NCBI GenBank assembly: GCA_017460805.1
Contig: JAFUAF010000006.1
Location: 1 to 35,504, forward strand
Reading direction: 5' to 3'
Source of the DNA: Bacillota bacterium
GTDB lineage: Bacteria > Bacillota > Clostridia > Lachnospirales > CAG-274
DNA: 35,504 nucleotides
Position 1 is the first letter of the stretch; each line of letters opens with the position of its first letter. The notes beneath the pieces were generated by a model. It saw only the letters and a list, made by a program, of their open reading frames with translations. It ran no database searches and was not told the DNA's origin. This document shows, one piece after another, positions 17,455-25,038 of the stretch. Both the position numbers and the translations under genes were made by a program.

Positions 17455-18693
17455 ATGAATAGAAGAATAGCAGTAGCCGGAACAGGATATGTTGGATTGA
17501 GTATTGCAACTTTGCTTGCGCAGTATAATAAAGTTATGGCAGTTGATATTATCAAAGAAAAAGTTGATTTAATAAACAACAGAAAAAGTCCTATACAAGA
17601 TGAATATATAGAGAAATATTTTGCTGAGAAAGAACTTGATCTTACTGCAACTATAGATGCCGATAAAGCTTATTCCGATGCTGAGTTTATAGTTATAGCA
17701 ACACCGACAAATTATGACAGTAAGAAGGATTTCTTTGATACGAGCGCTGTTGAGACTGTTATCGAAACGGTTTTAAAAATCAATCCCAATGCCATAATGG
17801 TAATAAAAAGTACAATACCTGTTGGATATACAGCATATGTTCGTAAAAAATACAATACAAAAAATATAATTTTCAGTCCCGAATTTTTAAGGGAGTCAAA
17901 AGCGCTTTATGACAATCTGTATCCGTCAAGAATAATTGTCGGCACAGACAACAATGATATTGAATTAAGAAAAGCTGCACTTGATTTTGCGGAACTGCTC
18001 AAAGAGGGCGCTGTCAAAGAAAATATTGAAACACTGATAATGGGTTTTACAGAGGCAGAGGCTGTTAAACTTTTTGCCAATACATATCTTGCTTTGAGGG
18101 TGTCATATTTTAACGAACTTGATACATATGCAGAAATGAAAGGGCTGAGTACTGCCGATATCATAAAAGGCGTAAGTCTGGACCCTCGTATTGGAGATTT
18201 CTATAATAATCCTTCATTTGGCTATGGCGGCTATTGCTTACCAAAAGATACAAAGCAACTGTTGGCAAATTATGAAGATGTGCCGCAGAATATGATGACT
18301 GCAATCGTAGAAAGCAATAGAACAAGAAAAGATTTTATTGCCGAAAGAGTTCTGAATATAGCGGGTGCTTACGGAACAAATGAAGAATACTCATCAGACC
18401 GTGAACATCATGTAGTAGTCGGCGTTTATAGATTGACTATGAAATCTAATTCCGATAACTTCCGCCAAAGCAGCATACAAGGTGTCATGAAACGTATAAA
18501 GGCAAAAGGCGCTGAAGTTATTGTGTATGAGCCGACATTACAAAATGGAAGCACTTTCTTTGGCTCATTGGTAGTTAATGATATTGATGAGTTTAAGGAA
18601 AAATCTCAAGCTATTGTAGCAAACAGATATGATAAAGTGCTTGATGATGTGCAGGATAAGGTTTATACAAGGGATTTATTCTTTAGAGATTGA
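17455..18693 (+). CDS. ugd: UDP-glucose 6-dehydrogenase
   Basis: Ugd oxidises UDP-glucose to UDP-glucuronate with two NAD+, providing an acidic sugar for the capsule. The 412-residue protein is of the short type seen in streptococcal HasB: NAD-binding [14 protein letters not shown] at residues 9-22, [38 protein letters not shown], the substrate region [20 protein letters not shown], and the catalytic Cys261 in [15 protein letters not shown]. The C-terminal UDP-binding domain is present ([20 protein letters not shown]). A ManNAc-type dehydrogenase is less likely given the YPSRI and YCLPKDT forms, but sugar specificity is inferred. It is the last gene of the operon, ended by the terminator at 18774. 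Confidence 0.93.
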   Translation: MNRRIAVAGTGYVGLSIATLLAQYNKVMAVDIIKEKVDLINNRKSPIQDEYIEKYFAEKELDLTATIDADKAYSDAEFIVIATPTNYDSKKDFFDTSAVETVIETVLKINPNAIMVIKSTIPVGYTAYVRKKYNTKNIIFSPEFLRESKALYDNLYPSRIIVGTDNNDIELRKAALDFAELLKEGAVKENIETLIMGFTEAEAVKLFANTYLALRVSYFNELDTYAEMKGLSTADIIKGVSLDPRIGDFYNNPSFGYGGYCLPKDTKQLLANYEDVPQNMMTAIVESNRTRKDFIAERVLNIAGAYGTNEEYSSDREHHVVVGVYRLTMKSNSDNFRQSSIQGVMKRIKAKGAEVIVYEPTLQNGSTFFGSLVVNDIDEFKEKSQAIVANRYDKVLDDVQDKVYTRDLFFRD

Positions 18694-18773
18694 TTTTTGG
18701 AAAATAGTTAATAAAAAGCGAGATGAAAAGCTGCTGTACGTAATCGATCAATAATCCTGCGTATCTTAATCAA

Positions 18774-18825
18774 AAAAACTCCAATCAAATTTAATGGTAC
18801 TTTATTAGAGTTGATTGGAGTTTTT
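18774..18825. terminator. Rho-independent terminator of the capsule operon
   Basis: AAAAACTCCAATCAA (18774-18788) and TTGATTGGAGTTTTT (18811-18825) form a perfect 15-bp stem around a 22-base loop. The A and T runs on both sides let it act in both directions, between ugd and the convergent metallopeptidase gene. The 210-base gap has no other gene. Confidence 0.88.
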
Positions 18826-18903
18826 AAATTTGGCGGAAGTTGATTAGCGTTCATTGGACTTTGTCGGAATCCGTGGCATGATTTTGGAACATACTCAGCC
18901 CGC

Positions 18904-19608
18904 TTATATTGTTTGATAGCTTTTCAGTGCGTTACGCCTGTCCTTATAATCCGGTACAAACCTTGCGACCACATTCCAGAAATCCTTTGAATGATTTGGA
19001 TGGAGGAGGTGGGCGAATTCGTGGACTGTCACGTATTTGATACATTCGGGCGGGGCGGCGAGCAGCATCAGATTAAGTGTTATTTTGGCTTTATCGGGTC
19101 TGCATGAGCCCCAGCGGCTTTTCATTGCGCGGACGGTTATTTCCGGATAGGGAATGTTATAGTGCTGTCTGAATTCCCGATACGTTTCCTGTACATACTG
19201 TTTGAAGATCAATGCAGCCTGTGCATTGAGCCATTTAAGCAGGTGTTTTCTGACAGCTTCCCCGTTATTTGCGGGTATATAAACAATATTATTATCGAGC
19301 TTGACTTCGCCCTTCGAAACAGCTTTAATTATAGTCTGCCGACCGAGGAAATAAAACTCTGCCTTATCGCAAAAATCTGTGGGGATAAGGCATTTTTCTT
19401 TGCTTTTTGTGATATTTTCCCTGGCTTTGGCGATGAAATCTCTGCTGCCGTACACAAAATTATCTATATAATAAAGCGGCACACGGGGATTGGCGGAGAC
19501 ATGGACGCTTCCGTCCTTGTGCAGGCGAAGATTTACGTTTTTTACCGATTTTCGTGTGAGTATATATTCAATTCCGTTTATATGCCTGATCGTTTGTTTT
19601 GTATTCAT
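18904..19608 (-). CDS. YgjP-like M48-type metallopeptidase (DUF45/WHG-like)
   Basis: This 234-residue protein belongs to the YgjP-like metallopeptidase family (PF01863). The zinc-binding HExxH is in YVTVHEFAHLLHPNHSKDFW, whose later HPNHS histidine would be the third ligand. The preceding RAMKSRWGSCRPDKAKITLN is the other hallmark of the family. There is no signal peptide or membrane segment, so it is cytoplasmic; the substrate is unknown. I start at ATG 19608, with GGAGG six bases upstream on the minus strand; a longer reading from 19668 has no ribosome site and would contain the promoter. It is a single gene facing the capsule terminator. Confidence 0.9.
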   Translation of the reverse strand: MNTKQTIRHINGIEYILTRKSVKNVNLRLHKDGSVHVSANPRVPLYYIDNFVYGSRDFIAKARENITKSKEKCLIPTDFCDKAEFYFLGRQTIIKAVSKGEVKLDNNIVYIPANNGEAVRKHLLKWLNAQAALIFKQYVQETYREFRQHYNIPYPEITVRAMKSRWGSCRPDKAKITLNLMLLAAPPECIKYVTVHEFAHLLHPNHSKDFWNVVARFVPDYKDRRNALKSYQTI

Positions 19609-19625
19609 AATTGACCTCCGATTAC

Positions 19626-19654
19626 AGTATACAAAAAAATTGCGGATAACGCAA
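19626..19654 (-). promoter_or_regulatory. Promoter of the YgjP-like gene
   Basis: On the minus strand TTGCGT (19654-19649) is followed after 17 bases by TATACT (19631-19626), directly upstream of the GGAGG. The -10 ends 17 bases before the ATG, so the leader is very short. This also supports the shorter start chosen for the gene. Confidence 0.68.
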
Positions 19655-19788
19655 GCGTTAAAATGCACTTTAATAATAATCGGATTTTATTGAATTTGCG
19701 AAGGCTATGAAAACGCGATTATCAGCGTGGCTGTGACTGTTTTGTAAACATGAGCTATAGCTTACTGTAATTTTTATTCAAATAATTT

Positions 19789-20640
19789 TTAATCGGCGGG
19801 GCTCCATGCGCCTAAATTCTTTTCCTGATCTTCAAGCGACATATTGAAGAAACGCTTTCCGCTGTCAAGTTTGCGTATTTCGTTCATTTCTTCGTCGGTT
19901 AAGCTGAAATCGAAAATATCAAAATTATCTTTCATATGCTGCGGATTTGTGGTTTTGGGGAAAATAATATTGCCCTGCTGGATATGCCAGCGAAGTATTA
20001 TCTGAACATTGGTCTTGCCGTATTTTTCGGCAAGTTTTGTAAATACGGCTTCATTGATAAGGCCTTTGTCGCCGTGACCCAAGGGATACCAGCTTTCAAT
20101 TACAGTGCCGTAGGGCGCAAGGCGCTTTTTAAGTTCGTTCTGCGGATAATAAGGGTGACACTCGACTTGTAAAACAGAGGGCTTTATATTTGCCGCTTCA
20201 CACAATTCTTCAAGCCTTTCGGACTCAAAATTGCTTATGCCGATAGATCTTACTTTTCCCGCCTTGACAGCCTTTTCCATGTCTTTCCATGCGCCGAGAT
20301 AATCGCCGAACTGCTGATGCAAAAGCAAAAGGTCGATATATTTTGTATCAAGTCTGTCAAGCATTTTGTCAATGGCAGCGGCAGTCTTGCCCTCGCCGTA
20401 TTCGCTCGGCCATAACTTTGTTGTTATCCAGATCTCCTCACGGGGTATGCCCGATTTTTTGACAGCCTTGCCTACACCTCTTTCGTTCTGGTAAGCGTGG
20501 GCGGTGTCGATGTGGCGAATACCCATTTTTAAAGCTTCATAAACCGCATTTTCCGTTTCCGCACCCTCGGGCACCATGTATACACCAAGTCCGAACTGCG
20601 GTATTTTTGTTTTGTCGTTTAAAGTGATGTAAGTCTGCAT
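19789..20640 (-). CDS. Aldo/keto reductase
   Basis: This NAD(P)H-dependent oxidoreductase of the aldo/keto reductase superfamily has 283 residues, the usual length for the bacterial 2,5-diketogluconate-reductase-like group (AKR5). The catalytic tetrad is intact: Asp45 and Tyr50 in HIDTAHAYQNERGVG, Lys75 in ITTKLWP, His108 in DLLLLHQQ. Cofactor-site features follow: IGISNFE, QVECHPYYPQ, and FPKTTNPQHMKDNFDIFDF. AGGAGG lies nine bases before the start. The gene is divergent from a LysR regulator with overlapping promoters, so the regulator probably controls it. Substrate cannot be predicted. Confidence 0.93.
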   Translation of the reverse strand: MQTYITLNDKTKIPQFGLGVYMVPEGAETENAVYEALKMGIRHIDTAHAYQNERGVGKAVKKSGIPREEIWITTKLWPSEYGEGKTAAAIDKMLDRLDTKYIDLLLLHQQFGDYLGAWKDMEKAVKAGKVRSIGISNFESERLEELCEAANIKPSVLQVECHPYYPQNELKKRLAPYGTVIESWYPLGHGDKGLINEAVFTKLAEKYGKTNVQIILRWHIQQGNIIFPKTTNPQHMKDNFDIFDFSLTDEEMNEIRKLDSGKRFFNMSLEDQEKNLGAWSPAD

Positions 20641-20672
20641 AATAAAACCTCCTATATTTTTTCTATACTTAA

Positions 20673-20701
20673 ATCATACCATAAAAAACCTTGCTTTGGA
20701 A
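20673..20701 (-). promoter_or_regulatory. Promoter of the aldo/keto reductase gene
   Basis: On the minus strand an extended -10 (TGGTATGAT; hexamer 20678-20673) lies 17 bases from a weak -35 TTCCAA (20701-20696). The -35 region overlaps that of the divergent lysR promoter, so the two would compete or be co-regulated. A weak -35 plus a good -10 suits activator control. Confidence 0.5.
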
Positions 20702-20737
20702 GAAAGAATATGTTAATATGGTGTAAAGTTATAACTT
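20691..20737 (+). promoter_or_regulatory. Promoter and palindromic operator candidate of the LysR gene
   Basis: TTGCTT (20691-20696), 17 bases, then TAATAT (20714-20719). Just downstream, at the expected transcription start, is the perfect 12-bp palindrome AAGTTATAACTT (20726-20737). LysR regulators often bind dyads in the divergent gap and repress their own gene; assignment of this palindrome to the adjacent regulator is inference. Confidence 0.5.
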
Positions 20738-20753
20738 AACACGAGGTGAAACT

Positions 20754-21617
20754 ATGTATAATCATCAGCTTGATACGTTTATAAAAACAGCGGAGCTCGG
20801 CAGTTTCGGCAAGGCATCAGAGGAACTTTATATTTCGCCGCCTGCCGTTATACAACAAATAAATCTGCTTGAAAAAATGTGCGGTTTTAAACTATTCATC
20901 CGCACAAATCACGGTGTAAAACTGACGGCGGCGGGAAAATTATTATATGAAGATGCAAAGACGATAATTCGGTTGTCCGAGGAAGCCTTGAGCAGGGCAA
21001 GACAGCTTGCAAAAAGTTTGGAATATACGGTAAGGGTAGGCACAAACCTTTTGTACAAATGCCGTATGCTGCCCGATATATGGCCGAAAGTAAGTGAAAA
21101 TTTCAAAAATCTTAAAATAGAGATAGTGCCGATAAGCGACACAAGAGAACGGGAAAATGTTTTTTCTAAGCTTGGAGTTCAATTTGATATGTTTGAGGGG
21201 ATATATGCGACCGCATGGAACGGAAACTGTAATTTTCTTGAACTCTCACGCACACCGATATGCTGTGCGGTAGCAAAAAACCATAAATATGCGGGATATG
21301 AAAAACTGACTTTGAATGATTTAAAAGACGAAACGCTTGTTATGCCCGTTTCGGGAGTTTCAAGGGAACTTGACGATTTCAGGAATGAAGTGTCGGGGAT
21401 AGCCGCAAATATAGTCGAGTCGGCGTATTACGGGCTCGATACTTTCACAATGTGCGAAATGGTGCCTTATATCCTTATAACCCAGCCCGTTTACTCGGAT
21501 ATACACACAAACCTTGTAACTATCCCGCTTGAAACAGACCGCACGCTTCCCTACGGTCTGGTGTACGCAAACGACCCGTCGCCTGCGGTAAAAAAGTTTG
21601 TTGGTTTTATACGTTGA
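20754..21617 (+). CDS. LysR-family transcriptional regulator
   Basis: The 287-residue protein starts with the LysR winged helix-turn-helix: LDTFIKTAELGSFGKASEEL, then ISPPAVIQQINLLEKMCGFK and LFIRTNHGVKLTAAGKLLYE at residues 6-68. A linker helix follows and then the periplasmic-binding-like effector domain (RVGTNLLYKC through residues about 90-287). Ribosome site CGAGGTG precedes ATG. It is divergent from the aldo/keto reductase, the classic arrangement in which the LysR protein controls the neighbour and itself. The effector is unknown. The effector domain is of normal length and shows no truncation. Confidence 0.94.
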   Translation: MYNHQLDTFIKTAELGSFGKASEELYISPPAVIQQINLLEKMCGFKLFIRTNHGVKLTAAGKLLYEDAKTIIRLSEEALSRARQLAKSLEYTVRVGTNLLYKCRMLPDIWPKVSENFKNLKIEIVPISDTRERENVFSKLGVQFDMFEGIYATAWNGNCNFLELSRTPICCAVAKNHKYAGYEKLTLNDLKDETLVMPVSGVSRELDDFRNEVSGIAANIVESAYYGLDTFTMCEMVPYILITQPVYSDIHTNLVTIPLETDRTLPYGLVYANDPSPAVKKFVGFIR

Positions 21618-21698
21618 TCCCGGCCTGTAAAATCTTTCATTATTTGATTTTTTGATAATAAGACCGCTGTAAATATTTGATTTATATTTAAAAATCTA

Positions 21699-21727
21699 TT
21701 GACAAAATAAAAAGATAGTGCTATAAT
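21699..21727 (+). promoter_or_regulatory. Consensus sigma-A promoter of the large secreted protein gene
   Basis: TTGACA (21699-21704) and TATAAT (21722-21727) are separated by exactly 17 bases, a full match to the housekeeping consensus. Such a strong promoter followed at once by an inverted repeat suggests expression limited by a repressor. Confidence 0.9.
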
Positions 21728-21736
21728 TCGATTTGT

Positions 21737-21756
21737 GTTAGTTAGACTTAACTAAC
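21737..21756 (+). promoter_or_regulatory. Inverted-repeat operator over the transcription start
   Basis: GTTAGTTA (21737-21744), four bases, then TAACTAAC (21749-21756) form a perfect 8-bp-arm dyad starting ten bases after the -10, where a bound repressor would block initiation. The TTAG...CTAA ends resemble DtxR/IdeR-type metal-regulator boxes, but TetR or MarR-type operators also look like this. The regulator is not identifiable here. Confidence 0.7.
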
Positions 21757-21782
21757 AATATTGAACGAAAAGAGGTATAAGG

Positions 21783-24656
21783 ATGAAATTTAAAAGAAGT
21801 ATCGCTTTTGCGGCGATAATATCTTCGATTATGGCAAATTCTTTTTGCGTGTATGCGTGGGATGAAGAGCAGGCAGATTTACAGCCGATACTGGAGCAAA
21901 GTACGGAGACCGCAGATAATACGGAAACTTTGTCGGTTGAAGAAGCGGGGGAAGATCTCTTTGCGGATAACGACTTTAATGTGGTCGTGTGCGCTTTTGA
22001 CGGGGGCAGCGGAACGCTTGAAGACCCCTATTGCATATCAACGCCCGAACAGCTTAACGAGATAAGAAACAATATGTCGGCGAATTATGTTCTTACGGCA
22101 GATATAGATATGTCAGCTTACGAAAATTATGAGCCTATAGGTACTTTCGTACCCCTTGGCAGTACGGGCGAGGAAGCGGAAACACCCACTCCCGATTATG
22201 CTTTTACGGGCGTATTTGACGGCGCGGGTCATACAATAAGCGGCCTTGCCATAAATAAGCCCGAGGGCTTTACGGTCGGCCTTTTCGGCTGTGTAAGCGG
22301 CGGCGTGATAAAAAACGTAAATTTTACAAATGCAAATGTATCGGCAAGCATGATGTCGGGCTGCTGCATAGGCTATCTGTTTGACGGCAGCATTGAAAAC
22401 GTACACCTTTCGGACAGCGTGGTAAACGGCACGGCAAGTTCCATGGGCACAAGTATGATAGGCGGTATCGCAGGTGCGGGCATGGACAGCAAAATGTCGG
22501 ACTGCACCGCCGAAAACGTAACTTTAAACCTTGCCGATAACACTACAAATGCGGGCATTGCCGCAGGCGGTTTTGAAGTTTGCACAATAAGCAATGTAAA
22601 TGCAGAAGGAACGATAAACGCAGGCGAGAGCTGTATGGGTCTCGGCGGTGTTGCGGGCTGCAACTTTGACGGCGACAAAATAGAAAACTGCACCTCGGAT
22701 GTTGTTATAAAGGCAGGCTCGAACGCTTATCTTATAGGCGGTATCACGGGCTATGCGGGCGGTTTTGAAAGCATGAGTGAAATAAGCGGCTGCAATGCCG
22801 ATGTTGATATGACGCTCGGCGAAAATTCTTCGCGTATAGGCGGCATTATCGGCGGCGGTTTCTTTAACGAAGCCTACACTTCCGTTTTCCCAAATCCCGC
22901 AGCGTTTAAGGTTGACAACTGCACGGCAAACGGCAGCATAAACTGCCCGGGCGGAAAGAATATCGGTTCTGTTGCAGGCTATACCCTGCTTTCCGAAATT
23001 TCCGGCAACAACACGGCAGACGTGCTTGTAAACGGAGCAAAAGCCGATGTCATAGGCGATACAGAAAACTACGAAGTTCTTAACGCTTTACAGGGCACAT
23101 ACCTGCAGTTCTTCACAGACGGCGTATTCAACAGCAAATACGACAGCATATGGCATGATTACTGCGCGGCAGTTGTCGGCGAAAGCGCAGCAAACGACAC
23201 CGTTGCCGCTATGAAACGCTCTATCGGCGGCAAGCTTTACGGCGAGGAAGCCATAGCCAAATATTCGGCAGCACCCGAAACAACACAGTTTTTCTGCGAC
23301 TTTACAAACGATATAGCCACAATAACCATTGACGGTTCAAATATCAGCGGAAAAGATAAAAACGGAAACACAGTTTTCTCACATACATATTACTATCTTG
23401 AAACTGCGGATTCAAACGATTATCCCGGTTTTACCTTTGATGTATTCAAAACCAACGAAGATGCGGGCGAATTTCAATATTTTGCCTTTGCACCCGATAC
23501 TCCCGCCACAACTTATCACACGGAATTCCGTTACTGCGGCGAATATGACGATCTTCTTAATCTTTTAAGCGGCAAATATGCTTATTGGCTTGCGGCAGGC
23601 ATCAGGGACGTTGACCTTGCGGACGACAAGACAACAGAAAATGTTATCGCCCTTTTCTGCACCGAAAACATGAACTACAGCGGCGAAAGAAGTGCAGAGT
23701 CGCTTGCGCAGTTAAAGGATATCACAGGCAGATGGAACTGTGATATGACAGATTTCAGATCAATGCCCGAATATGCAAATGCCGATATGTATATCGAACT
23801 GAATGAGGACGGCAGCGGCAAGACATATCTTGATATAACGGGTAGCGGCAATTATATGCTTACAAGCGATTACCTTGTTTACACATACGATAATTCATCC
23901 GACAAAAAAGAGGGCATTTATGTGGTTTATACGGATGACGAGGGTGTAAAATACAGCAAGTATAAAATAAGTGAGAACAATGGCATAGAAACGCTTGATT
24001 TTTATGATGTGAACGGAAACAAGATGATCTCTTACTACAGAGAAAAAATAAATACTTCCGAAACGGGCAATACCGAAACGACAGCTTCGGAAACAAAGAA
24101 CAGCAGTTCTTCATCTTCATCCGGCGGCGGTTCTTCATCATCGTCTTCTTCGGGCGGCGGCAAAAGCTCACGCGCCGCAAGTGTAAACGCAGGCAGCGGA
24201 AAAAACACAAAACAGAATACTGTTGAAGAAAAAACCGAAAATGAGATCATATCCAATGAAGCTGTTTCCAATCAAGTTAAGGAAGTTCAAAAAAATATCG
24301 TTCTTGCAATAGACAGTCCCGTTGCAAAAATAAACGGCATAGAAACAAAGCTCGGTGAAGCTCCCGTTATTATAAACGGAAGAACTATGGTACCTATTCG
24401 CTTTGTCAGCGAAAATCTCGGCTATAGTGTGGATTGGGATGCAGATGAAAAGAAAGTGACGATAAGCCTTGAAGATACAGTTATAGAATTGACTCAAAAC
24501 AGTGAAAAGGCTTTAGTAAACGGCGATGAAAAAACAATAGACAGTCCTGCCGTAAACAGAAACGGCAGCATACTTGTACCTTTAAGATTTGTTGCCGAAA
24601 CACTTGGAGCAGATGTTGAATGGAATGCGTTGGACAAAACGGTTACCATTAAATAA
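21783..24656 (+). CDS. Secreted multidomain protein: GLUG-like repeats, ZinT-like domain, copper-amine-oxidase-N stalk domain
   Basis: The product has 957 residues and an N-terminal signal peptide (KRSIAFAAIISSIMANSFCV, cleavage near residue 25). Residues about 75-425 open with GSGTLEDPYCISTPEQLNEI and carry glycine-rich GLUG-like repeats (FDGAGHTISGLAI, GLFGCVSGGVIKNV, IGGIAGAG) that should form a beta-helix. Residues about 433-632 resemble the ZinT/AdcA-C metal-binding domain (QGTYLQFFTDGVFNSKYDSI, SIWHDYCAAVVG, TYHTEFRYCGEYDDLLNLLS, KYAYWLAAGI); only part of the ZinT histidine set seems kept (His579). Residues 646-755 form a small lipocalin-like beta domain (ITGRWNCDM). A serine/glycine linker (774-796) leads to a copper-amine-oxidase-N domain (839-957; GRTMVPIRFVSENLG and SILVPLRFVAETLG). 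No LPxTG or lipobox is visible. A metal-binding or metal-responsive surface role is inferred from the ZinT-like part and operator. Confidence 0.82.
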   Translation: MKFKRSIAFAAIISSIMANSFCVYAWDEEQADLQPILEQSTETADNTETLSVEEAGEDLFADNDFNVVVCAFDGGSGTLEDPYCISTPEQLNEIRNNMSANYVLTADIDMSAYENYEPIGTFVPLGSTGEEAETPTPDYAFTGVFDGAGHTISGLAINKPEGFTVGLFGCVSGGVIKNVNFTNANVSASMMSGCCIGYLFDGSIENVHLSDSVVNGTASSMGTSMIGGIAGAGMDSKMSDCTAENVTLNLADNTTNAGIAAGGFEVCTISNVNAEGTINAGESCMGLGGVAGCNFDGDKIENCTSDVVIKAGSNAYLIGGITGYAGGFESMSEISGCNADVDMTLGENSSRIGGIIGGGFFNEAYTSVFPNPAAFKVDNCTANGSINCPGGKNIGSVAGYTLLSEISGNNTADVLVNGAKADVIGDTENYEVLNALQGTYLQFFTDGVFNSKYDSIWHDYCAAVVGESAANDTVAAMKRSIGGKLYGEEAIAKYSAAPETTQFFCDFTNDIATITIDGSNISGKDKNGNTVFSHTYYYLETADSNDYPGFTFDVFKTNEDAGEFQYFAFAPDTPATTYHTEFRYCGEYDDLLNLLSGKYAYWLAAGIRDVDLADDKTTENVIALFCTENMNYSGERSAESLAQLKDITGRWNCDMTDFRSMPEYANADMYIELNEDGSGKTYLDITGSGNYMLTSDYLVYTYDNSSDKKEGIYVVYTDDEGVKYSKYKISENNGIETLDFYDVNGNKMISYYREKINTSETGNTETTASETKNSSSSSSSGGGSSSSSSSGGGKSSRAASVNAGSGKNTKQNTVEEKTENEIISNEAVSNQVKEVQKNIVLAIDSPVAKINGIETKLGEAPVIINGRTMVPIRFVSENLGYSVDWDADEKKVTISLEDTVIELTQNSEKALVNGDEKTIDSPAVNRNGSILVPLRFVAETLGADVEWNALDKTVTIK

Positions 24657-24675
24657 AAATAGATGCAGCAAAAAA

Positions 24676-24701
24676 AAACGGGGATCACAATATCCCCGTT
24701 T
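24676..24701. terminator. Terminator hairpin, copy 1
   Basis: AAACGGGGAT (24676-24685), loop CACAAT, ATCCCCGTTT (24692-24701) make a 10-bp stem 20 bases after the stop of the secreted protein gene, preceded by an A run. The T run is only three bases, so copy 2 may be the more efficient terminator. Confidence 0.82.
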
Positions 24702-24948
24702 CAGACTGTCAAAAAAGCTATTTTTGCAATTAAATTATGAATTTAAAGTAAGCTATTGATGCAAAAGTAATTTTGGCGTCGCAGACTTTTAATCCACAGG
24801 CGGAATCGAATTTCGCCGAGGAAGCAGACAAAGTCTGCTTACCTTACAGACTTGCAAGTGTATCTTTGATGCACGTAGACAAGGCTGCAAAAAAATTTGA
24901 CGGAAGACCTATAGTCTTCCGTCAAGGCTGTCGACTTTATCGACAGCC
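24702..24948. repeat. Intergenic array of perfect hairpins between duplicated terminators
   Basis: This 247-base stretch has no credible gene. It contains three perfect stem-loops: AAGCAGAC/GTCTGCTT (24822-24840, 3-base loop), TTGACGGAAGAC/GTCTTCCGTCAA (24897-24925, 5-base loop) and GGCTGTCGA/TCGACAGCC (24926-24948, 5-base loop). It also has the palindrome CTTGCAAG (24851-24858) and several variants of the word CAGACT or AGAC. The last two hairpins directly abut each other and the second terminator copy. It looks like a palindromic intergenic repeat element, possibly one of many in the genome. Confidence 0.75.
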
Positions 24949-24979
24949 AAAAACGGGGATCACAATATCCCCGTTTTTT
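24949..24979. terminator. Terminator hairpin, copy 2, bidirectional
   Basis: AAAAACGGGGAT (24949-24960), loop CACAAT, ATCCCCGTTTTT (24967-24978) plus another T give a 12-bp stem with A and T runs on both sides. Stem and loop are identical to copy 1. It can terminate both the secreted protein transcript and the convergent GH3-like gene ending at 25039. Confidence 0.88.
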
Positions 24980-25038
24980 ATATGGTTTTCTTAAAATAAA
25001 CGCTGCTCCGATAGGCAGCCGCGGTTGATTTGTGCATT

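Noticed and set aside
24822-24948. Possible CRISPR array from repeated short palindromes
   Set aside because: The hairpins differ in sequence and length, there are no regular spacers, and no cas gene is in the window.
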